Of a stretch of 64,000 nucleotides of DNA, positions 9,883-23,348 are shown one piece after another (the stretch's first letter is position 1; the number at the start of each line of letters is the position of its first letter). A program made the translations under genes and the position numbers. The stretch covers positions 89,979 to 153,978 of the forward strand of contig CAWVQA010000110.1 in NCBI GenBank assembly GCA_963932145.1. Direction: 5' to 3'. This stretch comes from Acanthosepion lycidas (taxonomy: Eukaryota; Mollusca; Cephalopoda; Sepiida; Sepiidae). The notes beneath the pieces were generated by a model. It was not told where the DNA came from. It ran no database searches and saw nothing but the letters and a program-made list of their open reading frames with translations.

Positions 9883-11618
9883 ATCGTTTCGATGCCTCCT
9901 AAGTGATGCGTCGAAGGTGCCTGCTGCCTTCGTCTGCCGTAACCGGACGCGCGCTTGCGCCTGCCTGCCTGCCTGCCTGCCTGCCTCGCAATCGTACGAG
10001 TGCGTAACGGCGCGAGTCCGTCGAATCGTTTCGATATGCCTAAGTGACACCGCGCGCGGAGAAGGCGGCTTTGCTTCGTTTGCCGTAGCCGGACGCGCGT
10101 CGTGCGCCTCGGCACTGCTCGTCGCAGCGGTACGTGTGGCTGGTGGCCGATGTTGTCGAATAAAATTCGAAAAATACAATTCGAAAACCGAATTGAAGCC
10201 ATCAGTTGTCGTTCTAATGTCATTTCTATGCTCTTCGCACACTTTCCGTATCGGTTGGCATGAAATTTCTCCAAAAAAGCAAAGGTTGTTACACGAACAG
10301 GATTCAAGTGTCACACGTTGGGAGGAGCGTCGCCGGCCTTCGTCTGCCGTCGCCGGACGCGCGCCTCGGAAGCTCAGTGCGTAACCTGCGAGGAGGAGGA
10401 GCAGGAGTCCGTCGTCGTCGTCGTCGTCGTCGTCGAATCGTTTCGATGCCTCCTAAGTGATGCGTCGAAGGTGCCTGCTGCCTTCGTCTGCCGTAACCGG
10501 ATGCGCGCTTGCGCCTGCCTGCCTGCCTGCCTGCCTGCCTCGCAATCGTACGAGTGCGTAACGGCGCGAGTCCGTCGAATCGTTTCGATATGCCTAAGTG
10601 ACACCGCGCGCGGAGAAGGCGGCTTTGCTTCGTTTGCCGTAGCCGGACGCGCGTCGTGCGCCTCGGCACTGCTCGTCGCAGCGGTACGTGTGGCTGGTGG
10701 CCGATGTTGTCGAATAAAATTCGAAAAATACAATTCGAAAACCGAATTGAAGCCATCAGTTGTCGTTCTAATGTCATTTCTATGCTCTTCGCACACTTTC
10801 CGTATCGGTTGGCATGAAATTTCTCCAAAAAAGCAAAGGTTGTTACACGAACAGGATTCAAGTGTCACACGTTGGGAGGAGCGTCGCCGGCCTTCGTCTG
10901 CCGTCGCCGGACGCGCGCCTCGGAAGCTCAGTGCGTAACCTGCGAGGAGGAGGAGCAGGAGTCCGTCGTCGTCGTCGTCGTCGTCGAATCGTTTCGATGC
11001 CTCCTAAGTGATGCGTCGAAGGTGCCTGCTGCCTTCGTCTGCCGTAACCGGACGCGCGCTTGCGCCTGCCTGCCTGCCTGCCTGCCTGCCTCGCAATCGT
11101 ACGAGTGCGTAACGGCGCGAGTCCGTCGAATCGTTTCGATATGCCTAAGTGACACCGCGCGCGGAGAAGGCGGCTTTGCTTCGTTTGCCGTAGCCGGACG
11201 CGCGTCGTGCGCCTCGGCACTGCTCGTCGCAGCGGTACGTGTGGCTGGTGGCCGATGTTGTCGAATAAAATTCGAAAAATACAATTCGAAAACCGAATTG
11301 AAGCCATCAGTTGTCGTTCTAATGTCATTTCTATGCTCTTCGCACACTTTCCGTATCGGTTGGCATGAAATTTCTCCAAAAAAGCAAAGGTTGTTACACG
11401 AACAGGATTCAAGTGTCACACGTTGGGAGGAGCGTCGCCGGCCTTCGTCTGCCGTCGCCGGACGCGCGCCTCGGAAGCTCAGTGCGTAACCTGCGAGGAG
11501 GAGGAGCAGGAGTCCGTCGTCGTCGTCGTCGTCGTCGTCGAATCGTTTCGATGCCTCCTAAGTGATGCGTCGAAGGTGCCTGCTGCCTTCGTCTGCCGTA
11601 ACCGGACGCGCGCTTGCG

Positions 11619-11655
<37 letters not shown>

Positions 11656-12180
11656 CAATCGTACGAGTGCGTAACGGCGCGAGTCCGTCGAATCGTTTCG
11701 ATATGCCTAAGTGACACCGCGCGCGGAGAAGGCGGCTTTGCTTCGTTTGCCGTAGCCGGACGCGCGTCGTGCGCCTCGGCACTGCTCGTCGCAGCGGTAC
11801 GTGTGGCTGGTGGCCGATGTTGTCGAATAAAATTCGAAAAATACAATTCGAAAAACGAATTGAAGCCATCAGTTGTCGTTCTAATGTCATTTCTATGCTC
11901 TTCGCACACTTTCCGTATCGGTTGGCATGAAATTTCTCCAAAAAAGCAAAGGTTGTTACACGAACAGGATTCAAGTGTCACACGTTGGGAGGAGCGTCGC
12001 CGGCCTTCGTCTGCCGTCGCCGGACGCGCGCCTCGGAAGCTCAGTGCGTAACCTGCGAGTAGGAGGAGCAGGAGTCCGTCGTCGTCGTCGTCGTCGTCGT
12101 CGAATCGTTTCGATGCCTCCTAAGTGATGCGTCGAAGGTGCCTGCTGCCTTCGTCTGCCGTAACCGGACGCGCGCTTGCG

Positions 12181-12213
<33 letters not shown>

Positions 12214-12738
12214 CAATCGTACGAGTGCGTAACGGCGCGAGTCCGTCGAATCGTTTCGATATGCCTAAGTGACACCGCGCGCGGAGAAGGCGGCTTTGCT
12301 TCGTTTGCCGTAGCCGGACGCGCGTCGTGCGCCTCGGCACTGCTCGTCGCAGCGGTACGTGTGGCTGGTGGCCGATGTTGTCGAATAAAATTCGAAAAAT
12401 ACAATTCGAAAACCGAATTGAAGCCATCAGTTGTCGTTCTAATGTCATTTCTATGCTCTTCGCACACTTTCCGTATCGGTTGGCATGAAATTTCTCCAAA
12501 AAAGCAAAGGTTGTTACACGAACAGGATTCAAGTGTCACACGTTGGGAGGAGCGTCGCCGGCCTTCGTCTGCCGTCGCCGGACGCGCGCCTCGGAAGCTC
12601 AGTGCGTAACCTGCGAGGAGGAGGAGCAGGAGTCCGTCGTCGTCGTCGTCGTCGTCGTCGAATCGTTTCGATGCCTCCTAAGTGATGCGTCGAAGGTGCC
12701 TGCTGCCTTCGTCTGCCGTAACCGGACGCGCGCTTGCG

Positions 12739-12771
<33 letters not shown>

Positions 12772-13296
12772 CAATCGTACGAGTGCGTAACGGCGCGAGT
12801 CCGTCGAATCGTTTCGATATGCCTAAGTGACACCGCGCGCGGAGAAGGCGGCTTTGCTTCGTTTGCCGTAGCCGGACGCGCGTCGTGCGCCTCGGCACTG
12901 CTCGTCGCAGCGGTACGTGTGGCTGGTGGCCGATGTTGTCGAATAAAATTCGAAAAATACAATTCGAAAACCGAATTGAAGCCATCAGTTGTCGTTCTAA
13001 TGTCATTTCTATGCTCTTCGCACACTTTCCGTATCGGTTGGCATGAAATTTCTCCAAAAAAGCAAAGGTTGTTACACGAACAGGATTCAAGTGTCACACG
13101 TTGGGAGGAGCGTCGCCGGCCTTCGTCTGCCGTCGCCGGACGCGCGCCTCGGAAGCTCAGTGCGTAACCTGCGAGTAGGAGGAGCAGGAGTCCGTCGTCG
13201 TCGTCGTCGTCGTCGTCGAATCGTTTCGATGCCTCCTAAGTGATGCGTCGAAGGTGCCTGCTGCCTTCGTCTGCCGTAACCGGACGCGCGCTTGCG

Positions 13297-13333
<37 letters not shown>

Positions 13334-13858
13334 CAATCGTACGAGTGCGTAACGGCGCGAGTCCGTCGAATCGTTTCGATATGCCTAAGTGACACCGCGC
13401 GCGGAGAAGGCGGCTTTGCTTCGTTTGCCGTAGCCGGACGCGCGTCGTGCGCCTCGGCACTGCTCGTCGCAGCGGTACGTGTGGCTGGTGGCCGATGTTG
13501 TCGAATAAAATTCGAAAAATACAATTCGAAAACCGAATTGAAGCCATCAGTTGTCGTTCTAATGTCATTTCTATGCTCTTCGCACACTTTCCGTATCGGT
13601 TGGCATGAAATTTCTCCAAAAAAGCAAAGGTTGTTACACGAACAGGATTCAAGTGTCACACGTTGGGAGGAGCGTCGCCGGCCTTCGTCTGCCGTCGCCG
13701 GACGCGCGCCTCGGAAGCTCAGTGCGTAACCTGCGAGGAGGAGGAGCAGGAGTCCGTCGTCGTCGTCGTCGTCGTCGTCGAATCGTTTCGATGCCTCCTA
13801 AGTGATGCGTCGAAGGTGCCTGCTGCCTTCGTCTGCCGTAACCGGACGCGCGCTTGCG

Positions 13859-13891
<33 letters not shown>

Positions 13892-14497
13892 CAATCGTAC
13901 GAGTGCGTAACGGCGCGAGTCCGTCGAATCGTTTCGATATGCCTAAGTGACACCGCGCGCGGAGAAGGCGGCTTTGCTTCGTTTGCCGTAGCCGGACGCG
14001 CGTCGTGCGCCTCGGCACTGCTCGTCGCAGCGGTACGTGTGGCTGGTGGCCGATGTTGTCGAATAAAATTCGAAAAATACAATTCGAAAACCGAATTGAA
14101 GCCATCAGTTGTCGTTCTAATGTCATTTCTATGCTCTTCGCACACTTTCCGTATCGGTTGGCATGAAATTTCTCCAAAAAAGCAAAGGTTGTTACACGAA
14201 CAGGATTCAAGTGTCACACGTTGGGAGGAGCGTCGCCGGCCTTCGTCTGCCGTCGCCGGACGCGCGCCTCGGAAGCTCAGTGCGTAACCTGCGAGGAGGA
14301 GGAGCAGGAGTCCGTCGTCGTCGTCGTCGTCGAATCGTTTCGATGCCTCCTAAGTGATGCGTCGAAGGTGCCTGCTGCCTTCGTCTGCCGTAACCGGACG
14401 CGCGCTTGCGCCTGCCTGCCTGCCTGCCTCGCAATCGTACGAGTGCGTAACGGCGCGAGTCCGTCGAATCGTTTCGATATGCCTAAGTGACACCGCG

Positions 14498-15050
14498 CGC
14501 GGAGAAGGCGGCTTTGCTTCGTTTGCCGTAGCCGGACGCGCGTCGTGCGCCTCGGCACTGCTCGTCGCAGCGGTACGTGTGGCTGGTGGCCGATGTTGTC
14601 GAATAAAATTCGAAAAATACAATTCGAAAACCGAATTGAAGCCATCAGTTGTCGTTCTAATGTCATTTCTATGCTCTTCGCACACTTTCCGTATCGGTTG
14701 GCATGAAATTTCTCCAAAAAAGCAAAGGTTGTTACACGAACAGGATTCAAGTGTCACACGTTGGGAGGAGCGTCGCCGGCCTTCGTCTGCCGTCGCCGGA
14801 CGCGCGCCTCGGAAGCTCAGTGCGTAACCTGCGAGGAGGAGGAGCATCCGTCGTCGTCGTCGTCGAATCGTTTCGATGCCTCCTAAGTGATGCGTCGAAG
14901 GTGCCTGCTGCCTTCGTCTGCCGTAACCGGACGCGCGCTTGCGCCTGCCTGCCTGCCTGCCTGTCTGCCTGCCTGCCTGCCTCGCAATCGTACGAGTGCG
15001 TAACGGCGCGAGTCCGTCGAATCGTTTCGATATGCCTAAGTGACACCGCG
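14498..15050 (+). repeat. CTGT marker monomer 27, with private 4-bp deletion
   Basis: The nine-tetramer tract 14945-14980 has CTGT as its fifth unit. The following monomer has CTGCTTGTCGC (T at 15115) instead of CTGCTCGTCGC, a pair found together at each of the five marker sites. Unlike monomers 54, 75, 91 and 112 (557 bp), this one lost GGAG in front of the CGT tract (AGCATCCG, near 14846). The shift opens a 317-codon spurious frame on the minus strand. Confidence 0.9.
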
Positions 15051-15509
15051 CGCGGAGAAGGCGGCTTTGCTTCGTTTGCCGTAGCCGGACGCGCGTCGTG
15101 CGCCTCGGCACTGCTTGTCGCAGCGGTACGTGTGGCTGGTGGCCGATGTTGTCGAATAAAATTCGAAAAATACAATTCGAAAACCGAATTGAAGCCATCA
15201 GTTGTCGTTCTAATGTCATTTCTATGCTCTTCGCACACTTTCCGTATCGGTTGGCATGAAATTTCTCCAAAAAAGCAAAGGTTGTTACACGAACAGGATT
15301 CAAGTGTCACACGTTGGGAGGAGCGTCGCCGGCCTTCGTCTGCCGTCGCCGGACGCGCGCCTCGGAAGCTCAGTGCGTAACCTGCGAGGAGGAGGAGCAG
15401 GAGTCCGTCGTCGTCGTCGTCGTCGTCGTCGAATCGTTTCGATGCCTCCTAAGTGATGCGTCGAAGGTGCCTGCTGCCTTCGTCTGCCGTAACCGGACGC
15501 GCGCTTGCG

Positions 15510-15542
<33 letters not shown>

Positions 15543-16064
15543 CAATCGTACGAGTGCGTAACGGCGCGAGTCCGTCGAATCGTTTCGATATGCCTAAGTG
15601 ACACCGCGCGCGGAGAAGGCGGCTTTGCTTCGTTTGCCGTAGCCGGACGCGCGTCGTGCGCCTCGGCACTGCTCGTCGCAGCGGTACGTGTGGCTGGTGG
15701 CCGATGTTGTCGAATAAAATTCGAAAAATACAATTCGAAAACCGAATTGAAGCCATCAGTTGTCGTTCTAATGTCATTTCTATGCTCTTCGCACACTTTC
15801 CGTATCGGTTGGCATGAAATTTCTCCAAAAAAGCAAAGGTTGTTACACGAACAGGATTCAAGTGTCACACGTTGGGAGGAGCGTCGCCGGCCTTCGTCTG
15901 CCGTCGCCGGACGCGCGCCTCGGAAGCTCAGTGCGTAACCTGCGAGGAGGAGGAGCAGGAGTCCGTCGTCGTCGTCGTCGTCGTCGAATCGTTTCGATGC
16001 CTCCTAAGTGATGCGTCGAAGGTGCCTGCTGCCTTCGTCTGCCGTAACCGGACGCGCGCTTGCG

Positions 16065-16101
<37 letters not shown>

Positions 16102-16167
16102 CAATCGTACGAGTGCGTAACGGCGCGAGTCCGTCGAATCGTTTCGATATGCCTAAGTGACACCGCG

Positions 16168-16626
16168 CGCGGAGAAGGCGGCTTTGCTTCGTTTGCCGTA
16201 GCCGGACGCGCGTCGTGCGCCTCGGCACTGCTCGTCGCAGCGGTACGTGTGGCTGGTGGCCGATGTTGTCGAATAAAATTCGAAAAATACAATTCGAAAA
16301 CCGAATTGAAGCCATCAGTTGTCGTTCTAATGTCATTTCTATGCTCTTCGCACACTTTCCGTATCGGTTGGCATGAAATTTCTCCAAAAAAGCAAAGGTT
16401 GTTACACGAACAGGATTCAAGTGTCACACGTTGGGAGGAGCGTCGCCGGCCTTCGTCTGCCGTCGCCGGACGCGCGCCTCGGAAGCTCAGTGCGTAACCT
16501 GCGAGGAGGAGGAGAAGGAGTCCGTCGTCGTCGTCGTCGTCGTCGTCGAATCGTTTCGATGCCTCCTAAGTGATGCGTCGAAGGTGCCTGCTGCCTTCGT
16601 CTGCCGTAACCGGACGCGCGCTTGCG

Positions 16627-16679
<53 letters not shown>

Positions 16680-16745
16680 CAATCGTACGAGTGCGTAACG
16701 GCGCGAGTCCGTCGAATCGTTTCGATATGCCTAAGTGACACCGCG
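16168..16745 (+). repeat. Longest monomer (30): 578 bp, twelve CTGC
   Basis: CTGC tract at 16628-16675. It carries GAGAAGGAG (A for C) upstream of the CGT tract. Its counterpart in beta block 3 is monomer 78 (42822-43399), with the same length and variant. Monomer 115 has ten copies; alpha counterparts 58 and 95 have eight. Confidence 0.93.
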
Positions 16746-17292
16746 CGCGGAGAAGGCGGCTTTGCTTCGTTTGCCGTAGCCGGACGCGCGTCGTGCGCCT
16801 CGGCACTGCTCGTCGCAGCGGTACGTGTGGCTGGTGGCCGATGTTGTCGAATAAAATTCGAAAAATACAATTCGAAAACCGAATTGAAGCCATCAGTTGT
16901 CGTTCTAATGTCATTTCTATGCTCTTCGCACACTTTCCGTATCGGTTGGCATGAAATTTCTCCAAAAAAGCAAAGGTTGTTACACGAACAGGATTCAAGT
17001 GTCACACGTTGGGAGGAGCGTCGCCGGCCTTCGTCTGCCGTCGCCGGACGCGCGCCTCGGAAGCTCAGTGCGTAACCTGCGAGGAGGAGGAGCAGGAGTC
17101 CGTCGTCGTCGTCGTCGTCGTCGAATCGTTTCGATGCCTCCTAAGTGATGCGTCGAAGGTGCCTGCTGCCTTCGTCTGCCGTAACCGGACGCGCGCTTGC
17201 GCCTGCCTGCCTGCCTGCCTGCCTCGCAATCGTACGAGTGCGTAACGGCGCGAGTCCGTCGAATCGTTTCGATATGCCTAAGTGACACCGCG

Positions 17293-18826
17293 CGCGGAGA
17301 AGGCGGCTTTGCTTCGTTTGCCGTAGCCGGACGCGCGTCGTGCACCTCGGCACTGCTCGTCGCAGCGGTACGTGTGGCTGGTGGCCGATGTTGTCGAATA
17401 AAATTCGAAAAATACAATTCGAAAACCGAATTGAAGCCATCAGTTGTCGTTCTAATGTCATTTCTATGCTCTTCGCACACTTTCCGTATCGGTTGGCATG
17501 AAATTTCTCCAAAAAAGCAAAGGTTGTTACACGAACAGGATTCAAGTGTCACACGTTGGGAGAAGCGTCGCCGGCCTTCGTCTGCCGTCGCCGGACGCGC
17601 GCCTCGGAAGCTCAGTGCGTAACCTGCGAGGAGGAGGAGCAGGAGTCCGTCGTCGTCGTCGTCGAATCGTTTCGATGCCTCCTAAGTGATGCGTCGAAGG
17701 TGCCTGCTGCCTTCGTCTGCCGTAACCGGACGCGCGCTTGCGCCTGCCTGCCTGCCTGCCTGCCTGCCTCGCAATCGTACGAGTGCGTAACGGCGCGAGT
17801 CCGTCGAATCGTTTCGATATGCCTAAGTGACACCGCGCGCGAAGAAGGCGGCTTTGCTTCGTTTGCCGTAGCCGGCCGCGCGTCGTGCGCCTCGGCACTG
17901 CTCGTCGCAGCGGTACGTGTGGCTGGTGGCCGATGTTGTCGAATAAAATTCGAAAAATACAATTCGAAAACCGAATTGGAGCCATCAGTTGTCGTTCTAA
18001 TGTCATTTCTATGCTCTTCGCACACTTTCCGTATCGGTTGGCATGAAATTTCTCAAAAAAAGCAAAGGTTGTTACACGAACAGGATTCAAGTGTCACACG
18101 TTGGGAGGAGCGTCGCCGGCCTTCGTCTGCCGTCGCCGGACGCGCGCCTCGGAAGCTCAGTGCGTAACCTGCGAGGAGGAGGAGCAGGAGTCCGTCGTCG
18201 TCGTCGTCGAATCGTTTCGATGCCTCCTAAGTGATGCGTCGAAGGTGCCTGCTGCCTTCGTCTGCCGTAACCGGACGCGCGCTTGCGCCTGCCTGCCTGC
18301 CTCGCAATCGTACGAGTGCGTAACGGCGCGAGTCCGTCGAATCGTTTCGATATGCCTAAGTGACACCGAGCGCAAAGAAGGCGGCTTTGCTTCGTTTGCC
18401 GTAGCCGGACGCGCGTCGTGCGCCTCGGCACTGCTCGTCGCAGCGGTACGTGTGGCTGGTGGCCGATGTTGTCGAATAAAATTCGAAAAATACAATTCGA
18501 AAACCGAATTGAAGCCATCAGTTGTCGTTCTAATGTCATTTCTATGCTCTTCGCACACTTTCCGTATCGGTTGGCATGAAATTTCTCAAAAAAAGCAAAG
18601 GTTGTTACACGAACAGGATTCAAGTGTCACACGTTGGGAGGAGCGTCGCCGGCCTTCGTCTGCCGTCGCCGGACGCGCGCCTCGGAAGCTCAGTGCGTAA
18701 CCTGCGAGGAGGAGGAGCAGGAGTCCGTCGTCGTCGTCGTCGTCGTCGAATCGTTTCGATGCCTCCTAAGTGATGCGTCGAAGGTGCCTGCTGCCTTCGT
18801 CTGCCGTAACCGGACGCGCGCTTGCG

Positions 18827-18863
<37 letters not shown>

Positions 18864-18929
18864 CAATCGTACGAGTGCGTAACGGCGCGAGTCCGTCGAA
18901 TCGTTTCGATATGCCTAAGTGACACCGCG
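17293..18929 (+). repeat. Most divergent monomers 32-34 (beta-specific)
   Basis: Monomer 32: GTGCACC (A at 17344) and GGGAGAAGCG. Monomer 33: GCGCGAAGAAGG, GCCGGCCGCG, ATTGGAGCC and CTCAAAAAAAGC. Monomer 34: CGAGCGCAAAG and CTCAAAAAAAGC. They are also short (547, 545, then 559 bp); the shortest monomer of the array, 533 bp, is 33. The same trio recurs in beta block 3 (80-82, 43947-45583) with the same changes. Confidence 0.88.
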
Positions 18930-19933
18930 CGCGGAGAAGGCGGCTTTGCTTCGTTTGCCGTAGCCGGACGCGCGTCGTGCGCCTCGGCACTGCTCGTCGC
19001 AGCGGTACGTGTGGCTGGTGGCCGATGTTGTCGAATAAAATTCGAAAAATACAATTCGAAAACCGAATTGAAGCCATCAGTTGTCGTTCTAATGTCATTT
19101 CTATGCTCTTCGCACACTTTCCGTATCGGTTGGCATGAAATTTCTCCAAAAAAGCAAAGGTTGTTACACGAACAGGATTCAAGTGTCACACGTTGGGAGG
19201 AGCGTCGCCGGCCTTCGTCTGCCGTCGCCGGACGCGCGCCTCGGAAGCTCAGTGCGTAACCTGCGAGGAGGAGGAGCAGGAGTCCGTCGTCGTCGTCGTC
19301 GTCGAATCGTTTCGATGCCTCCTAAGTGATGCGTCGAAGGTGCCTGCTGCCTTCGTCTGCCGTAACCGGACGCGCGCTTGCGCCTGCCTGCCTGCCTGCC
19401 TGCCTGCCTCGCAATCGTACGAGTGCGTAACGGCGCGAGTCCGTCGAATCGTTTCGATATGCCTAAGTGACACCGAGCGCAAAGAAGGCGGCTTTGCTTC
19501 GTTTGCCGTAGCCGGACGCGCGTCGTGCGCCTCGGCACTGCTCGTCGCAGCGGTACGTGTGGCTGGTGGCCGATGTTGTCGAATAAAATTCGAAAAATAC
19601 AATTCGAAAACCGAATTGAAGCCATCAGTTGTCGTTCTAATGTCATTTCTATGCTCTTCGCACACTTTCCGTATCGGTTGGCATGAAATTTCTCAAAAAA
19701 AGCAAAGGTTGTTACACGAACAGGATTCAAGTGTCACACGTTGGGAGGAGCGTCGCCGGCCTTCGTCTGCCGTCGCCGGACGCGCGCCTCGGAAGCTCAG
19801 TGCGTAACCTGCGAGGAGGAGGAGCAGGAGTCCGTCGTCGTCGTCGTCGTCGTCGAATCGTTTCGATGCCTCCTAAGTGATGCGTCGAAGGTGCCTGCTG
19901 CCTTCGTCTGCCGTAACCGGACGCGCGCTTGCG

Positions 19934-19970
<37 letters not shown>

Positions 19971-20584
19971 CAATCGTACGAGTGCGTAACGGCGCGAGTC
20001 CGTCGAATCGTTTCGATATGCCTAAGTGACACCGCGCGCGGAGAAGGCGGCTTTGCTTCGTTTGCCGTAGCCGGACGCGCGTCGTGCGCCTCGGCACTGC
20101 TCGTCGCAGCGGTACGTGTGGCTGGTGGCCGATGTTGTCGAATAAAATTCGAAAAATACAATTCGAAAACCGAATTGAAGCCATCAGTTGTCGTTCTAAT
20201 GTCATTTCTATGCTCTTCGCACACTTTCCGTATCGGTTGGCATGAAATTTCTCCAAAAAAGCAAAGGTTGTTACACGAACAGGATTCAAGTGTCACACGT
20301 TGGGAGGAGCGTCGCCGGCCTTCGTCTGCCGTCGCCGGACGCGCGCCTCGGAAGCTCAGTGCGTAACCTGCGAGGAGGAGGAGCAGGAGTCCGTCGTCGT
20401 CGTCGTCGTCGAATCGTTTCGATGCCTCCTAAGTGATGCGTCGAAGGTGCCTGCTGCCTTCGTCTGCCGTAACCGGACGCGCGCTTGCGCCTGCCTGCCT
20501 GCCTGCCTGCCTGCCTCGCAATCGTACGAGTGCGTAACGGCGCGAGTCCGTCGAATCGTTTCGATATGCCTAAGTGACACCGCG
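18371..20584 (+). repeat. Tandem dimer duplication (monomers 34-35 and 36-37)
   Basis: Lengths 559, 548, 559, 548. Monomers 34 and 36 share the rare CGAGCGCAAAG change at their start and CTCAAAAAAAGC; 35 and 37 are ordinary. Beta at 41152 has the dimer only once (monomers 82-83), so this is a local 1,107-bp duplication. Confidence 0.92.
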
Positions 20585-21034
20585 CGCGGAGAAGGCGGCT
20601 TTGCTTCGTTTGCCGTAGCCGGACGCGCGTCGTGCGCCTCGGCACTGCTCGTCGCAGCGGTACGTGTGGCTGGTGGCCGATGTTGTCGAATAAAATTCGA
20701 AAAATACAATTCGAAAACCGAATTGAAGCCATCAGTTGTCGTTCTAATGTCATTTCTATGCTCTTCGCACACTTTCCGTATCGGTTGGCATGAAATTTCT
20801 CCAAAAAAGCAAAGGTTGTTACACGAACAGGATTCAAGTGTCACACGTTGGGAGGAGCGTCGCCGGCCTTCGTCTGCCGTCGCCGGACGCGCGCCTCGGA
20901 AGCTCAGTGCGTAACCTGCGAGGAGGAGGAGCAGGAGTCCGTCGTCGTCGTCGTCGAATCGTTTCGATGCCTCCTAAGTGATGCGTCGAAGGTGCCTGCT
21001 GCCTTCGTCTGCCGTAACCGGACGCGCGCTTGCG

Positions 21035-21067
<33 letters not shown>

Positions 21068-21592
21068 CAATCGTACGAGTGCGTAACGGCGCGAGTCCGT
21101 CGAATCGTTTCGATATGCCTAAGTGACACCGCGCGCGGAGAAGGCGGCTTTGCTTCGTTTGCCGTAGCCGGACGCGCGTCGTGCGCCTCGGCACTGCTCG
21201 TCGCAGCGGTACGTGTGGCTGGTGGCCGATGTTGTCGAATAAAATTCGAAAAATACAATTCGAAAACCGAATTGAAGCCATCAGTTGTCGTTCTAATGTC
21301 ATTTCTATGCTCTTCGCACACTTTCCGTATCGGTTGGCATGAAATTTCTCCAAAAAAGCAAAGGTTGTTACACGAACAGGATTCAAGTGTCACACGTTGG
21401 GAGGAGCGTCGCCGGCCTTCGTCTGCCGTCGCCGGACGCGCGCCTCGGAAGCTCAGTGCGTAACCTGCGAGGAGGAGGAGCAGGAGTCCGTCGTCGTCGT
21501 CGTCGTCGTCGTCGAATCGTTTCGATGCCTCCTAAGTGATGCGTCGAAGGTGCCTGCTGCCTTCGTCTGCCGTAACCGGACGCGCGCTTGCG

Positions 21593-21633
<41 letters not shown>

Positions 21634-22149
21634 CAATCGTACGAGTGCGTAACGGCGCGAGTCCGTCGAATCGTTTCGATATGCCTAAGTGACACCGCGC
21701 GCGGAGAAGGCGGCTTTGCTTCGTTTGCCGTAGCCGGACGCGCGTCGTGCGCCTCGGCACTGCTCGTCGCAGCGGTACGTGTGGCTGGTGGCCGATGTTG
21801 TCGAATAAAATTCGAAAAATACAATTCGAAAACCGAATTGAAGCCATCAGTTGTCGTTCTAATGTCATTTCTATGCTCTTCGCACACTTTCCGTATCGGT
21901 TGGCATGAAATTTCTCCAAAAAAGCAAAGGTTGTTACACGAACAGGATTCAAGTGTCACACGTTGGGATGAGCGTCGCCGGCCTTCGTCTGCCGTCGCCG
22001 GACGCGCGCCTCGGAAGCTCAGTGCGTAACCTGCGAGGAGGAGGAGCAGGAGTCCGTCGTCGTCGTCGTCGAATCGTTTCGATGCCTCCTAAGTGATGCG
22101 TCGAAGGTGCCTGCTGCCTTCGTCTGCCGTAACCGGACGCGCGCTTGCG

Positions 22150-22182
<33 letters not shown>

Positions 22183-22248
22183 CAATCGTACGAGTGCGTA
22201 ACGGCGCGAGTCCGTCGAATCGTTTCGATATGCCTAAGTGACACCGCG

Positions 22249-23348
22249 CGCGGAGAAGGCGGCTTTGCTTCGTTTGCCGTAGCCGGACGCGCGTCGTGCG
22301 CCTCGGCACTGCTCGTCGCAGCGGTACGTGTGGCTGGTGGCCGATGTTGTCGAATAAAATTCGAAAAATACAATTCGAAAACCGAATTGAAGCCATCAGT
22401 TGTCGTTCTAATGTCATTTCTATGCTCTTCGCACACTTTCCGTATCGGTTGGCATGAAATTTCTCCAAAAAAGCAAAGGTTGTTACACGAACAGGATTCA
22501 AGTGTCACACGTTGGGAGGAGCGTCGCCGGCCTTCGTCTGCCGTCGCCGGACGCGCGCCTCGGAAGCTCAGTGCGTAACCTGCGAGGAGGAGGAGCAGGA
22601 GTCCGTCGTCGTCGTCGTCGTCGTCGTCGAATCGTTTCGATGCCTGCTAAGTGATGCGTCGAAGGTGCCTGCTGCCTTCGTCTGCCGTAACCGGACGCGC
22701 GCTTGCGCCTGCCTGCCTGCCTGCCTGCCTCGCAATCGTACGAGTGCGTAACGGCGCGAGTCCGTCGAATCGTTTCGATATGCCTAAGTGACACCGCGCG
22801 CGGAGAAGGCGGCTTTGCTTCGTTTGCCGTAGCCGGACGCGCGTCGTGCGCCTCGGCACTGCTCGTCGCAGCGGTACGTGTGGCTGGTGGCCGATGTTGT
22901 CGAATAAAATTCGAAAAATACAATTCGAAAACCGAATTGAAGCCATCAGTTGTCGTTCTAATGTCATTTCTATGCTCTTCGCACACTTTCCGTATCGGTT
23001 GGCATGAAATTTCTCCAAAAAAGCAAAGGTTGTTACACGAACAGGATTCAAGTGTCACACGTTGGGAGGAGCGTCGCCGGCCTTCGTCTGCCGTCGCCGG
23101 ACGCGCGCCTCGGAAGCTCAGTGCGTAACCTGCGAGGAGGAGGAGCAGGAGTCCGTCGTCGTCGTCGTCGTCGTCGTCGAATCGTTTCGATGCCTGCTAA
23201 GTGATGCGTCGAAGGTGCCTGCTGCCTTCGTCTGCCGTAACCGGACGCGCGCTTGCGCCTGCCTGCCTGCCTGCCTGCCTCGCAATCGTACGAGTGCGTA
23301 ACGGCGCGAGTCCGTCGAATCGTTTCGATATGCCTAAGTGACACCGCG
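22249..23348 (+). repeat. Twin monomers 41-42 sharing a private variant
   Basis: Both are 550 bp and carry C-to-G at 22646 and 23196 (TGCCTGCTAA instead of TGCCTCCTAA), seen nowhere else in the window. This is the signature of a single-monomer tandem duplication after the mutation. Confidence 0.9.

Larger units (their letters stand above)
1..14497 (+). repeat. Higher-order block 0: right part of an expanded alpha-type block (monomers 1-26)
   Basis: Lengths: 558, 554, 569, 555, 560, 558, 548, 564, 558, 558, 558, 554, 566, 564, 560, 559, 551, 560, 554, 551, 562, 558, 558, 562, 558, 540. The last ten monomers (8944-14497) match the last ten of alpha (35598-41151) exactly in length, including the GGATGCG variant (monomers 19 and 67), the AAAAA hairpin loop (22 and 70) and the GCGAGTAGG variant (22, 24 and 70, 72). 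Monomers 7-9 resemble alpha monomers 60-62. The part between them is about five monomers longer than in alpha, so this copy is expanded. Monomer 5 carries a private T-to-C at 2556 and monomer 16 a one-base insertion. Confidence 0.82.
8944..19477 (+). repeat. 10.5-kb duplicated segment, copy 1 (monomers 17-35)
   Basis: Monomers 17-35 match 65-83 in order at an offset of 26,654 bp. The match crosses the alpha-to-beta boundary at 14498. The offset is disturbed only by the 4-bp deletion in monomer 27 and is compensated by one extra tetramer in monomer 29. Immediately right of it the dimer of monomers 34-35 is repeated. Confidence 0.88.
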
